Positions 44,093 to 52,761 are shown, counted from the stretch's first letter. The stretch is 64,000 bases of DNA from an uncultured Croceicoccus sp. (GCF_947496385.1 NZ_CANMCP010000001.1:719416-783415); one strand, 5' to 3'. The notes: generated from the sequence alone by a model not told the origin. Translations and numbers: made by a program.

Positions 44093-45034
44093 ATGGCCTA
44101 TCGCAAGGGACAAAGCGGCGGAGTGTCGCCTGCTACCCGTATCACCCAGGAAATCATCGCCCGCCTCGAGTCCGGCACGAAGCCCTGGATCAAGCCATGG
44201 CGCGGTGTGCCAGTCTCGCGCCCATTGCGGGCGTGCGGCATCCCTTATCGCGGCATGAATGTATTCTGGCTCTGGATGGTTGCCGACATGTGCGGTTACG
44301 CCTCGCCGTTCTGGATGACCTACAATCAGGCCAAAGAACTGGGCGCACAGGTGCGCAAGGGTGAAAAATCCACCATCGCCATCTTCTACAAGAGCTACAC
44401 CAAGGAAGTAGAAGCACCCGACACCGGCGAAAAAACCGACGAAAGTCGTCGCGTGTTGAAGGCCTATCCGGTTTTCAATGCTGATCAGGTCGAAGGTCTT
44501 CCGGAACGTTTCCATCCCGCCGCGACGCTTGAGGTGGTGGAGCCCGAGGGCCGTCAGGCTGAACTCGACTCATTCTTTGCCATTATTCCGGCCGTCCTGC
44601 GTCATCAGGGCGACGAAGCCTATTATGAGCCGGTAGCTGACCGGGTGACAATGCCGCCCTTGCATCTCTTCTCAGGCTTCGACCACTATTACGCGACGCT
44701 CGCGCACGAGCTATCGCATTGGACCGGTCATGCCAGCCGCCTCGACCGTAATCTCAAGAATCGATTTGGCTCTGCAGCTTACGCTGCCGAGGAACTCATT
44801 GCCGAACTTTCGAGCGCCATGCTCGGCGCTGAACTCGGTCTGCCAGTCACACACTTGGATAGCCATGCGAGCTATATCGAGCATTGGCTCAAGCTCCTGA
44901 AGCAGGATGACCGTGCCATTCTCACCGCTGCCGCAAAGGCGGAGGAAGCATCAAGGCTTCTGCTCAGACTCGGGGGACGGACCTCTGCCGATGATATTGA
45001 CGAAGCGTCTGACGACGCTGCGCTGGCCGCTTGA
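44093..45034 (+). CDS. ardC: ArdC-type antirestriction / zincin protein
   Basis: A 313-aa protein with the N-terminal ArdC ssDNA-binding domain (ARLESGTKPWIKPWRG, PYRGMNVFWLWM) and a C-terminal zincin metalloprotease-like domain with HELSHWTGH (about residue 205), followed by AAEELIAELSSAML, which carries the third ligand region. ArdC proteins protect incoming plasmid DNA from restriction. AGGAG lies upstream of the ATG. Confidence 0.9.
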   Translation: MAYRKGQSGGVSPATRITQEIIARLESGTKPWIKPWRGVPVSRPLRACGIPYRGMNVFWLWMVADMCGYASPFWMTYNQAKELGAQVRKGEKSTIAIFYKSYTKEVEAPDTGEKTDESRRVLKAYPVFNADQVEGLPERFHPAATLEVVEPEGRQAELDSFFAIIPAVLRHQGDEAYYEPVADRVTMPPLHLFSGFDHYYATLAHELSHWTGHASRLDRNLKNRFGSAAYAAEELIAELSSAMLGAELGLPVTHLDSHASYIEHWLKLLKQDDRAILTAAAKAEEASRLLLRLGGRTSADDIDEASDDAALAA

Positions 45035-45045
45035 AGGAGGGCATC

Positions 45046-45468
45046 ATGGGCCGATCGGTCAGCTATCCCAGCGGGGCCATTGTCGCCTTCACCGTGCTCG
45101 AAGTCGAAAACGACGACGACTGGGACTTGGAATATGAATGGCTCCGCGAGGATCTGCGCGAGCGCGCAGGGCAGGCATTCCCTTCCCTGATCGCGCACGA
45201 CGGTTGGCGAGGCCGCGAAGACCGTATCCTCATGCGCAATGCCTATGCGGATTTCGGCGTGTCGGTTTACGCCGGCTTGGTTGCGGTGTGGATCGTCGAG
45301 CGCGACGATGGCGCCTATTGGGATGCCGATTGGCGCACGGCCAGATCGCCCAGAGCACAACGCTGGCTGTCCCAGATCGCCTCGCGCTTTGAAGCGTTAT
45401 TCGGCGACTACGTCTGCCTCGGTCACATGTCGAACGGTGAGGGCGTCTACGCAAAACGGGTGGCCTGA
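45046..45468 (+). CDS. Hypothetical protein
   Basis: A 140-aa acidic, Trp/Tyr-rich protein (ENDDDWDLEYEWLREDL, VWIVERDDGAYWDADW) that follows ardC by 11 bp, with AAGGAGG upstream of ATG 45046. It has no membrane segment or motif that I recognise. Position suggests shared expression with ardC. Confidence 0.7.
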   Translation: MGRSVSYPSGAIVAFTVLEVENDDDWDLEYEWLREDLRERAGQAFPSLIAHDGWRGREDRILMRNAYADFGVSVYAGLVAVWIVERDDGAYWDADWRTARSPRAQRWLSQIASRFEALFGDYVCLGHMSNGEGVYAKRVA

Positions 45469-45769
45469 ATGCGCCACTCAATCGTGAGCGAACACATGTA
45501 CCAGTCCTGACTGACGAAGCCTGCATGTGCACTCATGGTCTGAAGCCATGCGAGAGAGGCCCTGGGCCAGCCGCCAGTCTTCCGCAACCCGGCTTGCGCA
45601 GGCCCGAGTTGGCCCGGCCCTGTGGGCCGTTGGCCTGCCCGCGCCAGCCTGCCCAAGCGGGTTTCCCCTGTCGGGTGCGGAGACTGCCTCAAGCTGGCCC
45701 TGACGGGCTCTCGCTGGCGCAGCCATGAGCGGGTGCGTCAGCCTCACGCCAGTCAGGAGGACAATACCC
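45469..45769. other. Gene-free GC-rich repetitive gap
   Basis: 301 bp without a credible gene. The middle is full of overlapping GGCC, GCCTG and GCCAG units (GTTGGCCCGGCCCTG, TTGGCCTGCCCG), able to form several hairpins. The right end has the CAGGAGG site of the next gene. ORFs drawn across it on both strands have no coding look. Confidence 0.6.
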
Positions 45770-46723
45770 ATGCACTCATCATTTTCTGACCAACTTGCCG
45801 GCCTCGATCTTTCCGGTTTTTCGATTGGTCCTGCCCCGGTTTCCACCAATGATTTTCCGGTCCACGAAGCGGTCGTCCAGACGCTCGAAGCTGTCTGGTC
45901 CGATCTTTTTGCGATGGTCTCTGGGACTGCGCTGGAGGCCGATGCCGAGGACCTCGGCTGGGCGTTCGTCAACATCTTTCACCGTTCCGCGACCCGCAAA
46001 TCGACCGCAGTCGACCGCGCAACCGACGAAGTCCGAGCGCTCCTGGCCACTGCAGATGGATCCGAAATTCATACCCATGAACTCGAGACCCAGGTTGAGC
46101 GTGCGCAGTGTGCCGAAGGGGCCATGATCGCTCTCGAGGAGATGCGCGAAGTGGCCGCTGCCCTCTATCTCAACGAATTCGGCTCCTCGTGGAAGCCCGT
46201 GTCGAGTTCGCGCTTCAATCACAGCGCCATGCTGACTTCCGCGCTCGTGGAGGGCCGCGAGTTCATCCGAGCCCGGTGCGAAGCCAAGCGCCGCGCCGCC
46301 ATGCCAGAAGGAACGCCGGTGATCTTTGCCGGTGGCCGCACACGCCATCCAAACGAGCAGGACGCTCTCACTTTCGCCAACAACGTCTGGGCTACTCTGG
46401 ACAAGGTTCACGACCGGGTTCCTGACATGGTTCTTGTCCACGGCGGTGATACCAAGGGCGTTGACCGTCTGGCATCTTCATGGGCGGAACGACGCAGTAT
46501 CCCCCAAATCAGCTTCTCCCTCGACATGCGCCTGGGGGCACGCGCAGGCTTCAAGCGCAACGAGCGTATGCTCTCGCTCGACCCCCGTTATGTCGTGGCC
46601 TTTCCCGGAAACGGGGTCCTAGAGCGCTTGGTCATCGAAGCCAAATCCCGTCGGATTACCGTCGTTGATCGCCGTGGTCCGCTTGGCACTTCACCCAAGC
46701 GCGCGGCTCAGGATACCGACTGA
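45770..46723 (+). CDS. DUF2493 / SLOG-domain protein
   Basis: A 317-aa protein whose last third is the DUF2493 (YspA-like, SLOG superfamily) nucleotide-binding domain: PVIFAGGRTR, VLVHGGDTKGVDRLASSWA and YVVAFPGNGV. The N-terminal 180 residues are helical and of unknown role. SLOG proteins bind nucleotide-derived ligands and occur in stress and defence settings. AGGAGG lies 10 nt before ATG 45770; the track start is 15 codons early. Confidence 0.82.
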   Translation: MHSSFSDQLAGLDLSGFSIGPAPVSTNDFPVHEAVVQTLEAVWSDLFAMVSGTALEADAEDLGWAFVNIFHRSATRKSTAVDRATDEVRALLATADGSEIHTHELETQVERAQCAEGAMIALEEMREVAAALYLNEFGSSWKPVSSSRFNHSAMLTSALVEGREFIRARCEAKRRAAMPEGTPVIFAGGRTRHPNEQDALTFANNVWATLDKVHDRVPDMVLVHGGDTKGVDRLASSWAERRSIPQISFSLDMRLGARAGFKRNERMLSLDPRYVVAFPGNGVLERLVIEAKSRRITVVDRRGPLGTSPKRAAQDTD

Positions 46724-46841
46724 TGCGTCTGGCATCGCGCCAGCGCCATCGGCGCTGGCGCAGCCTGTCAGAGGAGAGAAATCGCCTGTCATCGTGGGCA
46801 AGACGATTGGTGCTTGCCCCCCACATTGCAGGAGAAATTTC

Positions 46842-47279
46842 ATGACTGATTTTCAGGCGATCATGGCGGATTTTGCTGTCCGCCAGACCGAGCGCGCGGC
46901 GCAGGCACAAAGTGAAGTCCAACGGCTCAAGGCAGCTATCATTGCCCCGCTGCGCAATGCCGAAATTGCCCGCGTAGAAATCCGTTTCGATGGGTGTGGC
47001 GACAGCGGTGCGGTCGAAGAATGCGTCTTCTCTGACGCCGTGGGGGCGAGTGTTCCGTGTCCCGAAGTGACGATCGCCTGTGTTGGAGAAGGCGACGACC
47101 AGAGCCTCAATTCCGCCCTCGAGCAACTGACTTACCTTGCTCTCGAACGCCATCATCCTGGGTGGGAAATCAATGATGGTGCCTGCGGCGAACTGGTCAT
47201 CGACGTGGCTATGCCGAGTTTCGTTCTGGACTGCCAGCTGCGGTACACGGCGACCGACGACCATTCGACTGATCTCTAG
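46842..47279 (+). CDS. DUF6878-like protein
   Basis: A 145-aa protein with an N-terminal helix (IMADFAVRQTERAAQAQSEV) and a mixed alpha/beta rest (ARVEIRFDGCGDSGAVEECV) with a conserved-looking DGCGDSG, as in the DUF6878 family of sphingomonad accessory DNA. The function is unknown. AGGAG sits 9 nt before ATG 46842; the track start is wrong. Confidence 0.72.
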   Translation: MTDFQAIMADFAVRQTERAAQAQSEVQRLKAAIIAPLRNAEIARVEIRFDGCGDSGAVEECVFSDAVGASVPCPEVTIACVGEGDDQSLNSALEQLTYLALERHHPGWEINDGACGELVIDVAMPSFVLDCQLRYTATDDHSTDL

Positions 47280-47289
47280 GAGAGGTGTG

Positions 47290-47718
47290 ATGGCTCATTG
47301 CTATTATCACGCCCTATCGTCAGTCCGGAAATGGGGAGGGGTGGTGGAAGATTACCTGCCGCTCCACCAATGGTTTGACCAGTCGAAGGCGATCTTTGCT
47401 GATCCGCGGCACCGGGCCCTTCGGCACCATGCCGAAGGCATTTTCATGCTCGAAACGCTGTTCGGGCCTACCATCCTCAACGCCGACAGCCGTGTCGTGC
47501 CCGTTCGCCTTGTAGGCGAGCAGCACGTCCGCGAGGATTTGGGCACGATTCCTTCCTTTGCGGATTGGGGACGCCTCATCACGCCCCAAGACTGGATGTT
47601 GCGGGGCCATCGTCTGGACGAGCCTATGCCGCTTGGCACTGTGGAGACGGCTGCTGGCGGCGCGTTTTCAGGGGGGCTTTCGTCCGCTTCGGGAGGAGCG
47701 TCGGTAGTCGAGATATGA
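47290..47718 (+). CDS. DUF6915-like protein
   Basis: A 142-aa protein rich in His (MAHCYYHALSSVRKWGG, RHRALRHHAEGIFMLE), with PVRLVGEQHVREDLGTIPS and DWGRLITPQDWMLRG, the features of DUF6915 as I know it. The function is unknown. It starts 10 bp after the DUF6878 gene with AGGAG upstream; the two form a pair. The C-terminus is low-complexity Gly/Ser. Confidence 0.72.
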   Translation: MAHCYYHALSSVRKWGGVVEDYLPLHQWFDQSKAIFADPRHRALRHHAEGIFMLETLFGPTILNADSRVVPVRLVGEQHVREDLGTIPSFADWGRLITPQDWMLRGHRLDEPMPLGTVETAAGGAFSGGLSSASGGASVVEI

Positions 47719-48016
47719 TGTCGCCTTGAAGGCAAGCGAGGTCAGGGGGGACGTGGCAACCTGTTAATGCGAAAAGTCATGGCTTGGCCTGTGCAAGGCA
47801 CTCGGGACCAACCCGGCCTGTAAGCAAACCTTTCCTGAAGCATCCCCGTCGAGACGCGCAACCCCGATCAGGTCCGGCCGAGTTGCCGGGCTGCGCCCGG
47901 CTGCCCGCACCACCCGAACCAGATCGAGGTTTCCCTTCGGTGCGCTTCGCCGTGGCCGCTTCCTAGTCGGGTTTGCAGCCGGGATGGACCCGGAATGCTC
48001 GATCAGGAGAAAGACC
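47719..48016. other. Gap before ssb with a hairpin
   Basis: About 300 bp without a gene. GCCGGGC-TGC-GCCCGGC at 47885-47901 is a perfect 7-bp hairpin. The end holds the CAGGAGA site of ssb. No clear promoter was found. Confidence 0.5.
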
Positions 48017-48406
48017 ATGACCAATCTCGTTATCCTCGTTGGCCGCATCGCCCGCGATCCCGAAACCCGCACGACCCAGGGCGGTACCAGCATCACCTCG
48101 ATCTCGGTCGTCACCGACCGTCCCGCACGCAAGGACGGCAAGACCTACAAGGACGAAAACGGCTACACCGCCAAGGACAGCGAATTCCACCGCGTGACCT
48201 GCTTCAACGGTCTCGGCCAGAACGTCGCCAAGTACTGCACCAAGGGCCAGCTCGTGACGGTCGAGGGGCGCATCCACTATACGCAGTGGGAAGACCAGGA
48301 CGGCACCAAGCGCTACGGCTGCGAGATCATCGCCGACAAGGTGGACTTCCTCACCAAGGGCCGAGCGTCGAACAATGAAGGTGCGCCCGACATTGATGAG
48401 GACTGA
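48017..48406 (+). CDS. ssb: Single-stranded DNA-binding protein
   Basis: A 129-aa OB-fold protein: MTNLVILVGRIARDPETR, HRVTCFNGLGQNVAKYCTKG, LVTVEGRIHYTQWEDQDG. It lacks the long Gly-rich linker of chromosomal SSB but ends acidic (APDIDED). Probably an element-borne SSB used in single-strand transfer or replication. The start ATG 48017 has CAGGAG upstream and a strong terminator follows. Confidence 0.93.
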   Translation: MTNLVILVGRIARDPETRTTQGGTSITSISVVTDRPARKDGKTYKDENGYTAKDSEFHRVTCFNGLGQNVAKYCTKGQLVTVEGRIHYTQWEDQDGTKRYGCEIIADKVDFLTKGRASNNEGAPDIDED

Positions 48407-48424
48407 GTGCCTCCCGCAAACGAC

Positions 48425-48460
48425 AAGGCTCCGATGGTTCGCGCCATCGGGGCCTTTTTT
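48425..48460 (+). terminator. Terminator of ssb
   Basis: AAGGCTCCGATGG and CCATCGGGGCCTT form a 13-bp stem with TTCGCG loop, followed by six T. Confidence 0.92.
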
Positions 48461-48522
48461 GTGCTCGCAGGCGTGAACGGCGGGGCGGGGCATCGAGCCC
48501 ACACCCCGCCGCGGTTGAAGTG

Positions 48523-48753
48523 TCAGGCGGGGGAGAGCCGCTTGAGAGCATCGTCGATCCCGATGGTGAGCGATGCGCGGATGAGCTGCTTCAGTTGCGC
48601 AGGTTCGACCGTCTCGGCTCCGCATTCGAGAAGAACCTTGCCCAGTTCGCCGGCTGCTTCATCACGGAGCCTGGCCTCCTGTGCATCGAGTTCTTCGCGC
48701 TGCTCGCGCAGCTTCTTGAGCGCGTTCCGCGCGCTCGGTTTGGACCTGGCCAT
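48523..48753 (-). CDS. DUF6437-like small helical protein
   Basis: A 76-aa charged, helical protein (ARNALKKLREQREELDAQEA is a probable coiled coil) of the DUF6437 type, from ATG 48753 with AAGGA upstream. The track's 146-aa version runs through a GC-rich leader and is unlikely. The function is unknown. Confidence 0.68.
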   Translation of the reverse strand: MARSKPSARNALKKLREQREELDAQEARLRDEAAGELGKVLLECGAETVEPAQLKQLIRASLTIGIDDALKRLSPA

Positions 48754-49079
48754 GAGTTTGTCCTTTCGCTGGCCGTTGGTCCCCTCCACGCGCGACAGTG
48801 CCAGCAAGGGGCCATGTAGGAAAACGGTTTTTGCCGCGATGCCAGTGCTTTTCTCGCTGACGTTGGAGAGGTCTCTCTCGCAGAAAGGCCAAGTGTGATG
48901 CGGGCTTTGGGGCCGCGTCAAGGACGACGGGGCCCCACCATTTTTACCGGGCAAGCCCGGCAAAAATCGTTTCCCCCATCGCCGCTTCGCGGCCGCGCTA
49001 TGCGCGGTCCCTGACCCGGCCCGTCACCCACATCCTCGCAGCTCCTGATGCGACGCATCGAACATCAGGAGGAAAGATC
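48754..49079. other. Gap with a bidirectional hairpin
   Basis: 326 bp with no believable gene. It holds the leader of the DUF6437 gene and, at 48940-48967, ATTTTTACCGGGC and GCCCGGCAAAAAT, a 13-bp stem with one mismatch that looks like a terminator usable in both directions. The right end has AGGAGG for the next gene. Confidence 0.6.
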
Positions 49080-49316
49080 ATGTACGCTTCACTGAATATC
49101 GCGCAGGGCTCATTCCAGGCAGATCAGGCAGCTTTCGTTGCCGCACTCGACAAGGCTCATGCCCGGTCCCTTCACAGCTACTTCACCCAATATGTCCTGA
49201 CCGATGGTGAGGCAGGTTACATCGCGGTCGATGAGGGCGATTACGGCGCACTGCCCAAGGCCATGCTGGACCGGGTCATCGACACAGTGCCAGGAAAGCT
49301 GAGCGATGAATTCTGA
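49080..49316 (+). CDS. Small hypothetical protein
   Basis: A 78-aa protein with AGGAGG 7 nt upstream and a strong terminator after it, so it is a real single-gene unit. FVAALDKAHARSLHSYFTQY and VLTDGEAGYIAVDEGDYGAL are ordinary soluble-protein sequence. No family recognised. Confidence 0.68.
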   Translation: MYASLNIAQGSFQADQAAFVAALDKAHARSLHSYFTQYVLTDGEAGYIAVDEGDYGALPKAMLDRVIDTVPGKLSDEF

Positions 49317-49326
49317 TGCCACACAC

Positions 49327-49363
49327 AAGGAGGAAGTCCGTCAGGGCTTCCTCCTTTCTTTTT
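49327..49363 (+). terminator. Terminator after the 78-aa gene
   Basis: AAGGAGGAAGTCC and GGGCTTCCTCCTT form a 13-bp stem with GTCA loop, followed by TCTTTTT. Confidence 0.9.
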
Positions 49364-49418
49364 GCTCGGGTCCCGTTTTGTCGCTCCCGTACGTATCGCG
49401 CGAGCATTCCGTGCAACA

Positions 49419-49613
49419 TCAGTCTTCGGCGTCCGACGCGTCGAACTTCTCCAGCCGATCGGGCATGTCGAGCACCTTCATGGCCGCGGCTGAAATGGCT
49501 TCGGCCTTCGTCGGAAAGGCTTCTGCCGAACTGATCGATACGCCGTTGGAATGGGTCACGGTTGCCTGGAATCCGTTGCCTTTGGGTGTCGCGCTCAGTG
49601 TTACGTCCGCCAT
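49419..49613 (-). CDS. Small hypothetical protein
   Basis: A 64-aa protein (MADVTLSATPKGNGFQATVT, AEAFPTKAEAISAAAMKVLD) from ATG 49613 with AGGGAG 8 nt upstream. The second half resembles a short helix-strand DUF that occurs in sphingomonad plasmids; the function is unknown. Confidence 0.58.
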   Translation of the reverse strand: MADVTLSATPKGNGFQATVTHSNGVSISSAEAFPTKAEAISAAAMKVLDMPDRLEKFDASDAED

Positions 49614-50054
49614 AACCATGCTCCCTGTGGGATGCCCGGCACACCATTCTTCCTGCCGGCAAGCTCAATCAATCTTTAGCACAATCGGCAGTCGAACGGG
49701 ATCGTCCTCATCCCCTGGTTTTGGGACTTCAAAACCGCCGATCCCGTGCAGGTCATAACACTGGGTCCTACCCTCTAAGCTGGGGACAGAAGAGCACACC
49801 CTACGCGACAAATCGCAAGCGGGGGGCGGTAAAAAAGATAGTAAAGACAATGTGGTACTGGATTCTGGCAAAAATGGCAGCTTCTCAATCAGAAATGAAT
49901 TGTCGCCAATTCGCCAATCGGATTCGATTGACGACAGCCAGAAATGGCGCATTCCTGCGCATCTCGCATGTTCTTGACATGTTCTCGTTTCTGATTTAGA
50001 CAATAACCGCCTTTCGCAGTGCGTTCCGGGCTCCTGACCACAAGGAGTCCGTGC
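49614..50054. other. Gene-free region before the mobilisation genes, candidate oriT
   Basis: 441 bp, more AT-rich than its surroundings, with no credible gene on either strand. It has the hairpin CAATCG-GATT-CGATTG at 49915-49930, repeated CAGAAATG units, and a promoter near the right end. In MobF systems oriT usually lies right before the RHH-traD-traI genes, which is the arrangement here. The nic site cannot be placed by eye. Confidence 0.45.
49974..50002 (+). promoter_or_regulatory. Promoter of the mobilisation operon
   Basis: TTGACA and TAGACA with 17-bp spacing, 52 bp before the RHH gene start. The -35 box is a perfect consensus. Confidence 0.68.
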
Positions 50055-50387
50055 ATGACACGGCCAAAATCTCTCTAGGTACATGTCACCGTCGAGCTCG
50101 CTGAGCGGGTTCGTACTGCAGCAAAGCGGCGCGATATAAGCGTCAGCGAATGGATCCGGTCGCTGCTTTCGCAGGCATGCGAAAATGATGATCTTGCATC
50201 CAAGCTCGAAACATCGGTCGACCGCGTCAGCCGTCAATCGGTGTTCACAATGGTCGGCGTCGATGCTCTTCTTGCAGGGCATGCCGATCACGGGCTGCGT
50301 GAGCGAGCCCATCAGGCCTATGCGCGCAAATGCAAGGAACTGGGACTCACCGCAAACACCGGCGAGGGAGGTTCCGATGAAGCGTAA
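50055..50387 (+). pseudogene. Ribbon-helix-helix relaxosome protein with in-frame TAG
   Basis: The ORF track misses this gene because codon 8 is TAG (50076-50078). Otherwise the frame is open for 110 codons with AAGGAG 7 nt before the ATG: MTRPKSL, stop, then VHVTVELAERVRTAAKRRDI and SVSEWIRSLLSQACE. This is a typical CopG/RHH DNA-binding pattern, as in the accessory protein that precedes TraD in MobF operons. No in-frame start follows soon after the stop. It is a nonsense pseudogene unless TAG is read through. The end overlaps traD by 11 bp. Confidence 0.78.
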
Positions 50388-50550
50388 CCTCGTCAACTTC
50401 ACGCGCGGAAGTCAGCTGCTCGGGCACTTCAGCTTCATGTTTGCAGCAGGTCTCAAGGGGCCGCTGATCATCGCCGCTATCGGCATTTCCTAGACTAGCT
50501 GGTGGACCATTTCGGCAGGGCTGAGCGATCACGAAACCTACCTTGTCTGG
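50377..50550 (+). pseudogene. traD: Detached N-terminus of traD (in-frame TAG)
   Basis: The traD frame clearly begins at ATG 50377 (MKRNLVNFTRGSQLLGHFSF) with GGGAGG upstream, but a TAG at 50491-50493 interrupts it after 38 codons. The same frame continues as TSWWTISAGLSDHETYLVWM into the long ORF. The lost part holds the first membrane helix (FMFAAGLKGPLIIAAIGI). Confidence 0.78.
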
Positions 50551-52761
50551 ATGCGAATTTATGCTGCCATCTACGGCTTCATGGAGTTCGATCCGGCCAA
50601 ACAGGTCGCACTCGAAACGGGGTTGGGAGGAACCGTCCAGCTCCCCATCATCATACTCGATGCCTATCCACCGGTGATCAATGCCTGGGATCATTTGCTC
50701 GACTTGCTGGGCGATGCTTTGGTGCGTTCGGCCTTGCTTCTCGTGCCGGCGTTCGTGCTGTTCTACTGGTTCGCAGCGCGCTTCGGCAGCCGTTCAAAAG
50801 AGCGCAAACATGAGCGCGGGGCCATGCTCGTTACACTACCGGAACTGGTCGATGAACTGCGCGGGCACAACCAGCGCGAGCGCGCCCGTGAGCTCTCGAG
50901 CTCTATGGGTTGGAAATGGCATCTGTGTTCGCCCAAGGAACTGTCTGCGGCATTTCCATACCGGCCCTCGCATCTTGCGACGGTTGTCTATCCCTGGCGG
51001 CTTGAACAGAGCCACGCCATGCTCATCGGGACCACCGGCATGGGCAAGACAGTCGCCATGTCGGACATGATTGCTGAAGCCCGCGCCAAGGGACAGCGCT
51101 GCGTCGTGTTCGACCTAACCGGCGCTTTTATCGAACACTTCTACCAGGCCGACCGGGACATCATTCTGAACCCGCTCGACGCGCGCTGTCCGCAATGGAG
51201 CCTCTTCGACGAATGCCGCACCGAAGGTGAATTCTGGGCGGCAGCGGAAGCCATCGTACCCCATGACGGGGGCGGGGAGGCGCAATTCTGGGTTATCGCG
51301 GCGCGTGCGCTGTTCGTCGAATTCTGCCTCAAACTGGTGGCCGAAGGGCGGGGCACCAATGCTGCGCTTGCCCGCGAACTGATGACCGCTGATCTCTCGC
51401 GGGTCCACGCAATGATGCGAGGCACGATCGCCGATCCCCTAACCGCTCCTGAAGCCGCGCGCATGGCGGAATCGATCCGGGCAGTGTTCAACGTGAACGC
51501 CAAGGCGCTGAAGCTCCTGCCCACTTCCGGGCGCCGCTTTTCAATCCGCGACTGGATCGAGGAGGGCGCCCATAACGACGAAGGCACTAACGCCAAAAGA
51601 AGTGGCTCCATGGTCTTCATCTCCGCGCGCTACGTCGACATGAGCGTGTGCGCGCAGCTGCTTACGCTGTGGCTCGATACGGCGATGAACACGCTTATGA
51701 CGATGCCTCGCACCAAGGACCTCAAATGCTGGTTCTTCATTGACGAACTGGGCGCGCTTCACCGGCTCCCCGCTCTCGAAAAAGGCCTGCAGACGGCGCG
51801 TAATTTCGGCGGCGCGATCGTCACCGGCATCCATGCCTATGCCAAGCTCAAGGAGGTCTACGGTGAGAACATGGCGATGACGCTTGCATCGCTTGCCCGG
51901 ACAAAATTGATCCTCGGTACGGCAGATCGCGAGACCGCCACCTGGTGTTCCGACTTCATCGGTCATCGCCAGGTTCGCGACATGGAAGAAGGCTACACCT
52001 ACGGCTACAACAATGCCCGCGACGCCGTCAGCCTGACGCCGCGCAAGCATATCGAGCCTTTGCTGCTGCCCGACCAGTTGATGAACCTGCCGCGCCTGTC
52101 AGGCTTCATCAAATTCCCCGACGGCTTTCCAGCAGCGCCGGTCCGTCTGAAGCCGATAGACCGGGAAAGAATCGCGCATGTCTTCGTCGGTCGGGCCAAG
52201 GATCGAGAACCAATCCGGCAGGTCGATGGCAAGAGTGAAGGCGACGAGACGGCTGCCAATCCGCCCGCAAGTCAGAGCGAACATCCCTCGTCGAACGATG
52301 ACGGGGCGGGCAAGCCCGTCGTCCCAAAGCAAGGTACTCTTTCACTAGAGTCGGCAGTGGATGTCGATGCCAAGCAATCACGCCAGCGGGTGACGAAGCA
52401 GGCCGAAAAGGACGTTCTCGACGACACCAGGAAGGTGTCAGCCAAATCCGATCATCCGCGACGATCGTCGCCCGAAGGGCGCGCGGCAACGCCGCGTAAT
52501 TCCCGTCCGCTGCTGCCGACGAATGCGGCGTTTCGCAAAGGCGATCATCCCGATGAGAAGGATCCATCGAATAGCGTGAAGGAGGGACGCCGAAGCGACT
52601 TGCCGCGGGCCAATCCGCCCTCGGATAAGCCGCAAGCCGTCGATCGGATAGCCCAGCGCCAGCGAGAGGCAGAAGCCCGCAAGCTCATGCTCGAAGACGG
52701 CGTTCCCGAGCAGGATCAGCCTTCGCACGAGGGTCCCGACCTCGGCGATTTTGAACTGTGA
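50551..52761 (+). CDS. traD: TraD-type coupling protein (truncated by TAG or restarted)
   Basis: Type IV coupling protein, an inner-membrane hexameric ATPase that feeds the relaxase-DNA complex to the secretion channel. Seen from ATG 50551 it has 736 aa; the original frame begins at 50377 and is broken by TAG. It keeps the second membrane helix (ALLLVPAFVLFYWFAARFG), the Walker A IGTTGMGKTVAMSD, Walker B-like KCWFFIDELGALHRL and a disordered, charged C-terminus (about 200 residues). Without the first helix membrane insertion would be altered. The gene lies 37 bp before the relaxase. Confidence 0.85.
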   Translation: MRIYAAIYGFMEFDPAKQVALETGLGGTVQLPIIILDAYPPVINAWDHLLDLLGDALVRSALLLVPAFVLFYWFAARFGSRSKERKHERGAMLVTLPELVDELRGHNQRERARELSSSMGWKWHLCSPKELSAAFPYRPSHLATVVYPWRLEQSHAMLIGTTGMGKTVAMSDMIAEARAKGQRCVVFDLTGAFIEHFYQADRDIILNPLDARCPQWSLFDECRTEGEFWAAAEAIVPHDGGGEAQFWVIAARALFVEFCLKLVAEGRGTNAALARELMTADLSRVHAMMRGTIADPLTAPEAARMAESIRAVFNVNAKALKLLPTSGRRFSIRDWIEEGAHNDEGTNAKRSGSMVFISARYVDMSVCAQLLTLWLDTAMNTLMTMPRTKDLKCWFFIDELGALHRLPALEKGLQTARNFGGAIVTGIHAYAKLKEVYGENMAMTLASLARTKLILGTADRETATWCSDFIGHRQVRDMEEGYTYGYNNARDAVSLTPRKHIEPLLLPDQLMNLPRLSGFIKFPDGFPAAPVRLKPIDRERIAHVFVGRAKDREPIRQVDGKSEGDETAANPPASQSEHPSSNDDGAGKPVVPKQGTLSLESAVDVDAKQSRQRVTKQAEKDVLDDTRKVSAKSDHPRRSSPEGRAATPRNSRPLLPTNAAFRKGDHPDEKDPSNSVKEGRRSDLPRANPPSDKPQAVDRIAQRQREAEARKLMLEDGVPEQDQPSHEGPDLGDFEL

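Noticed and set aside
49721-49999. 92-aa plus-strand ORF in the candidate oriT
   Set aside because: No ribosome site, unusual composition, and it ends in the promoter; not supported as a gene.
49665-50402. 245-aa minus-strand ORF across the mobilisation gap
   Set aside because: It runs antisense to the RHH gene and through the AT-rich gap, with Cys/Ser-rich, non-protein-like composition and no ribosome site. It exists mainly because the RHH frame is open on the other strand.
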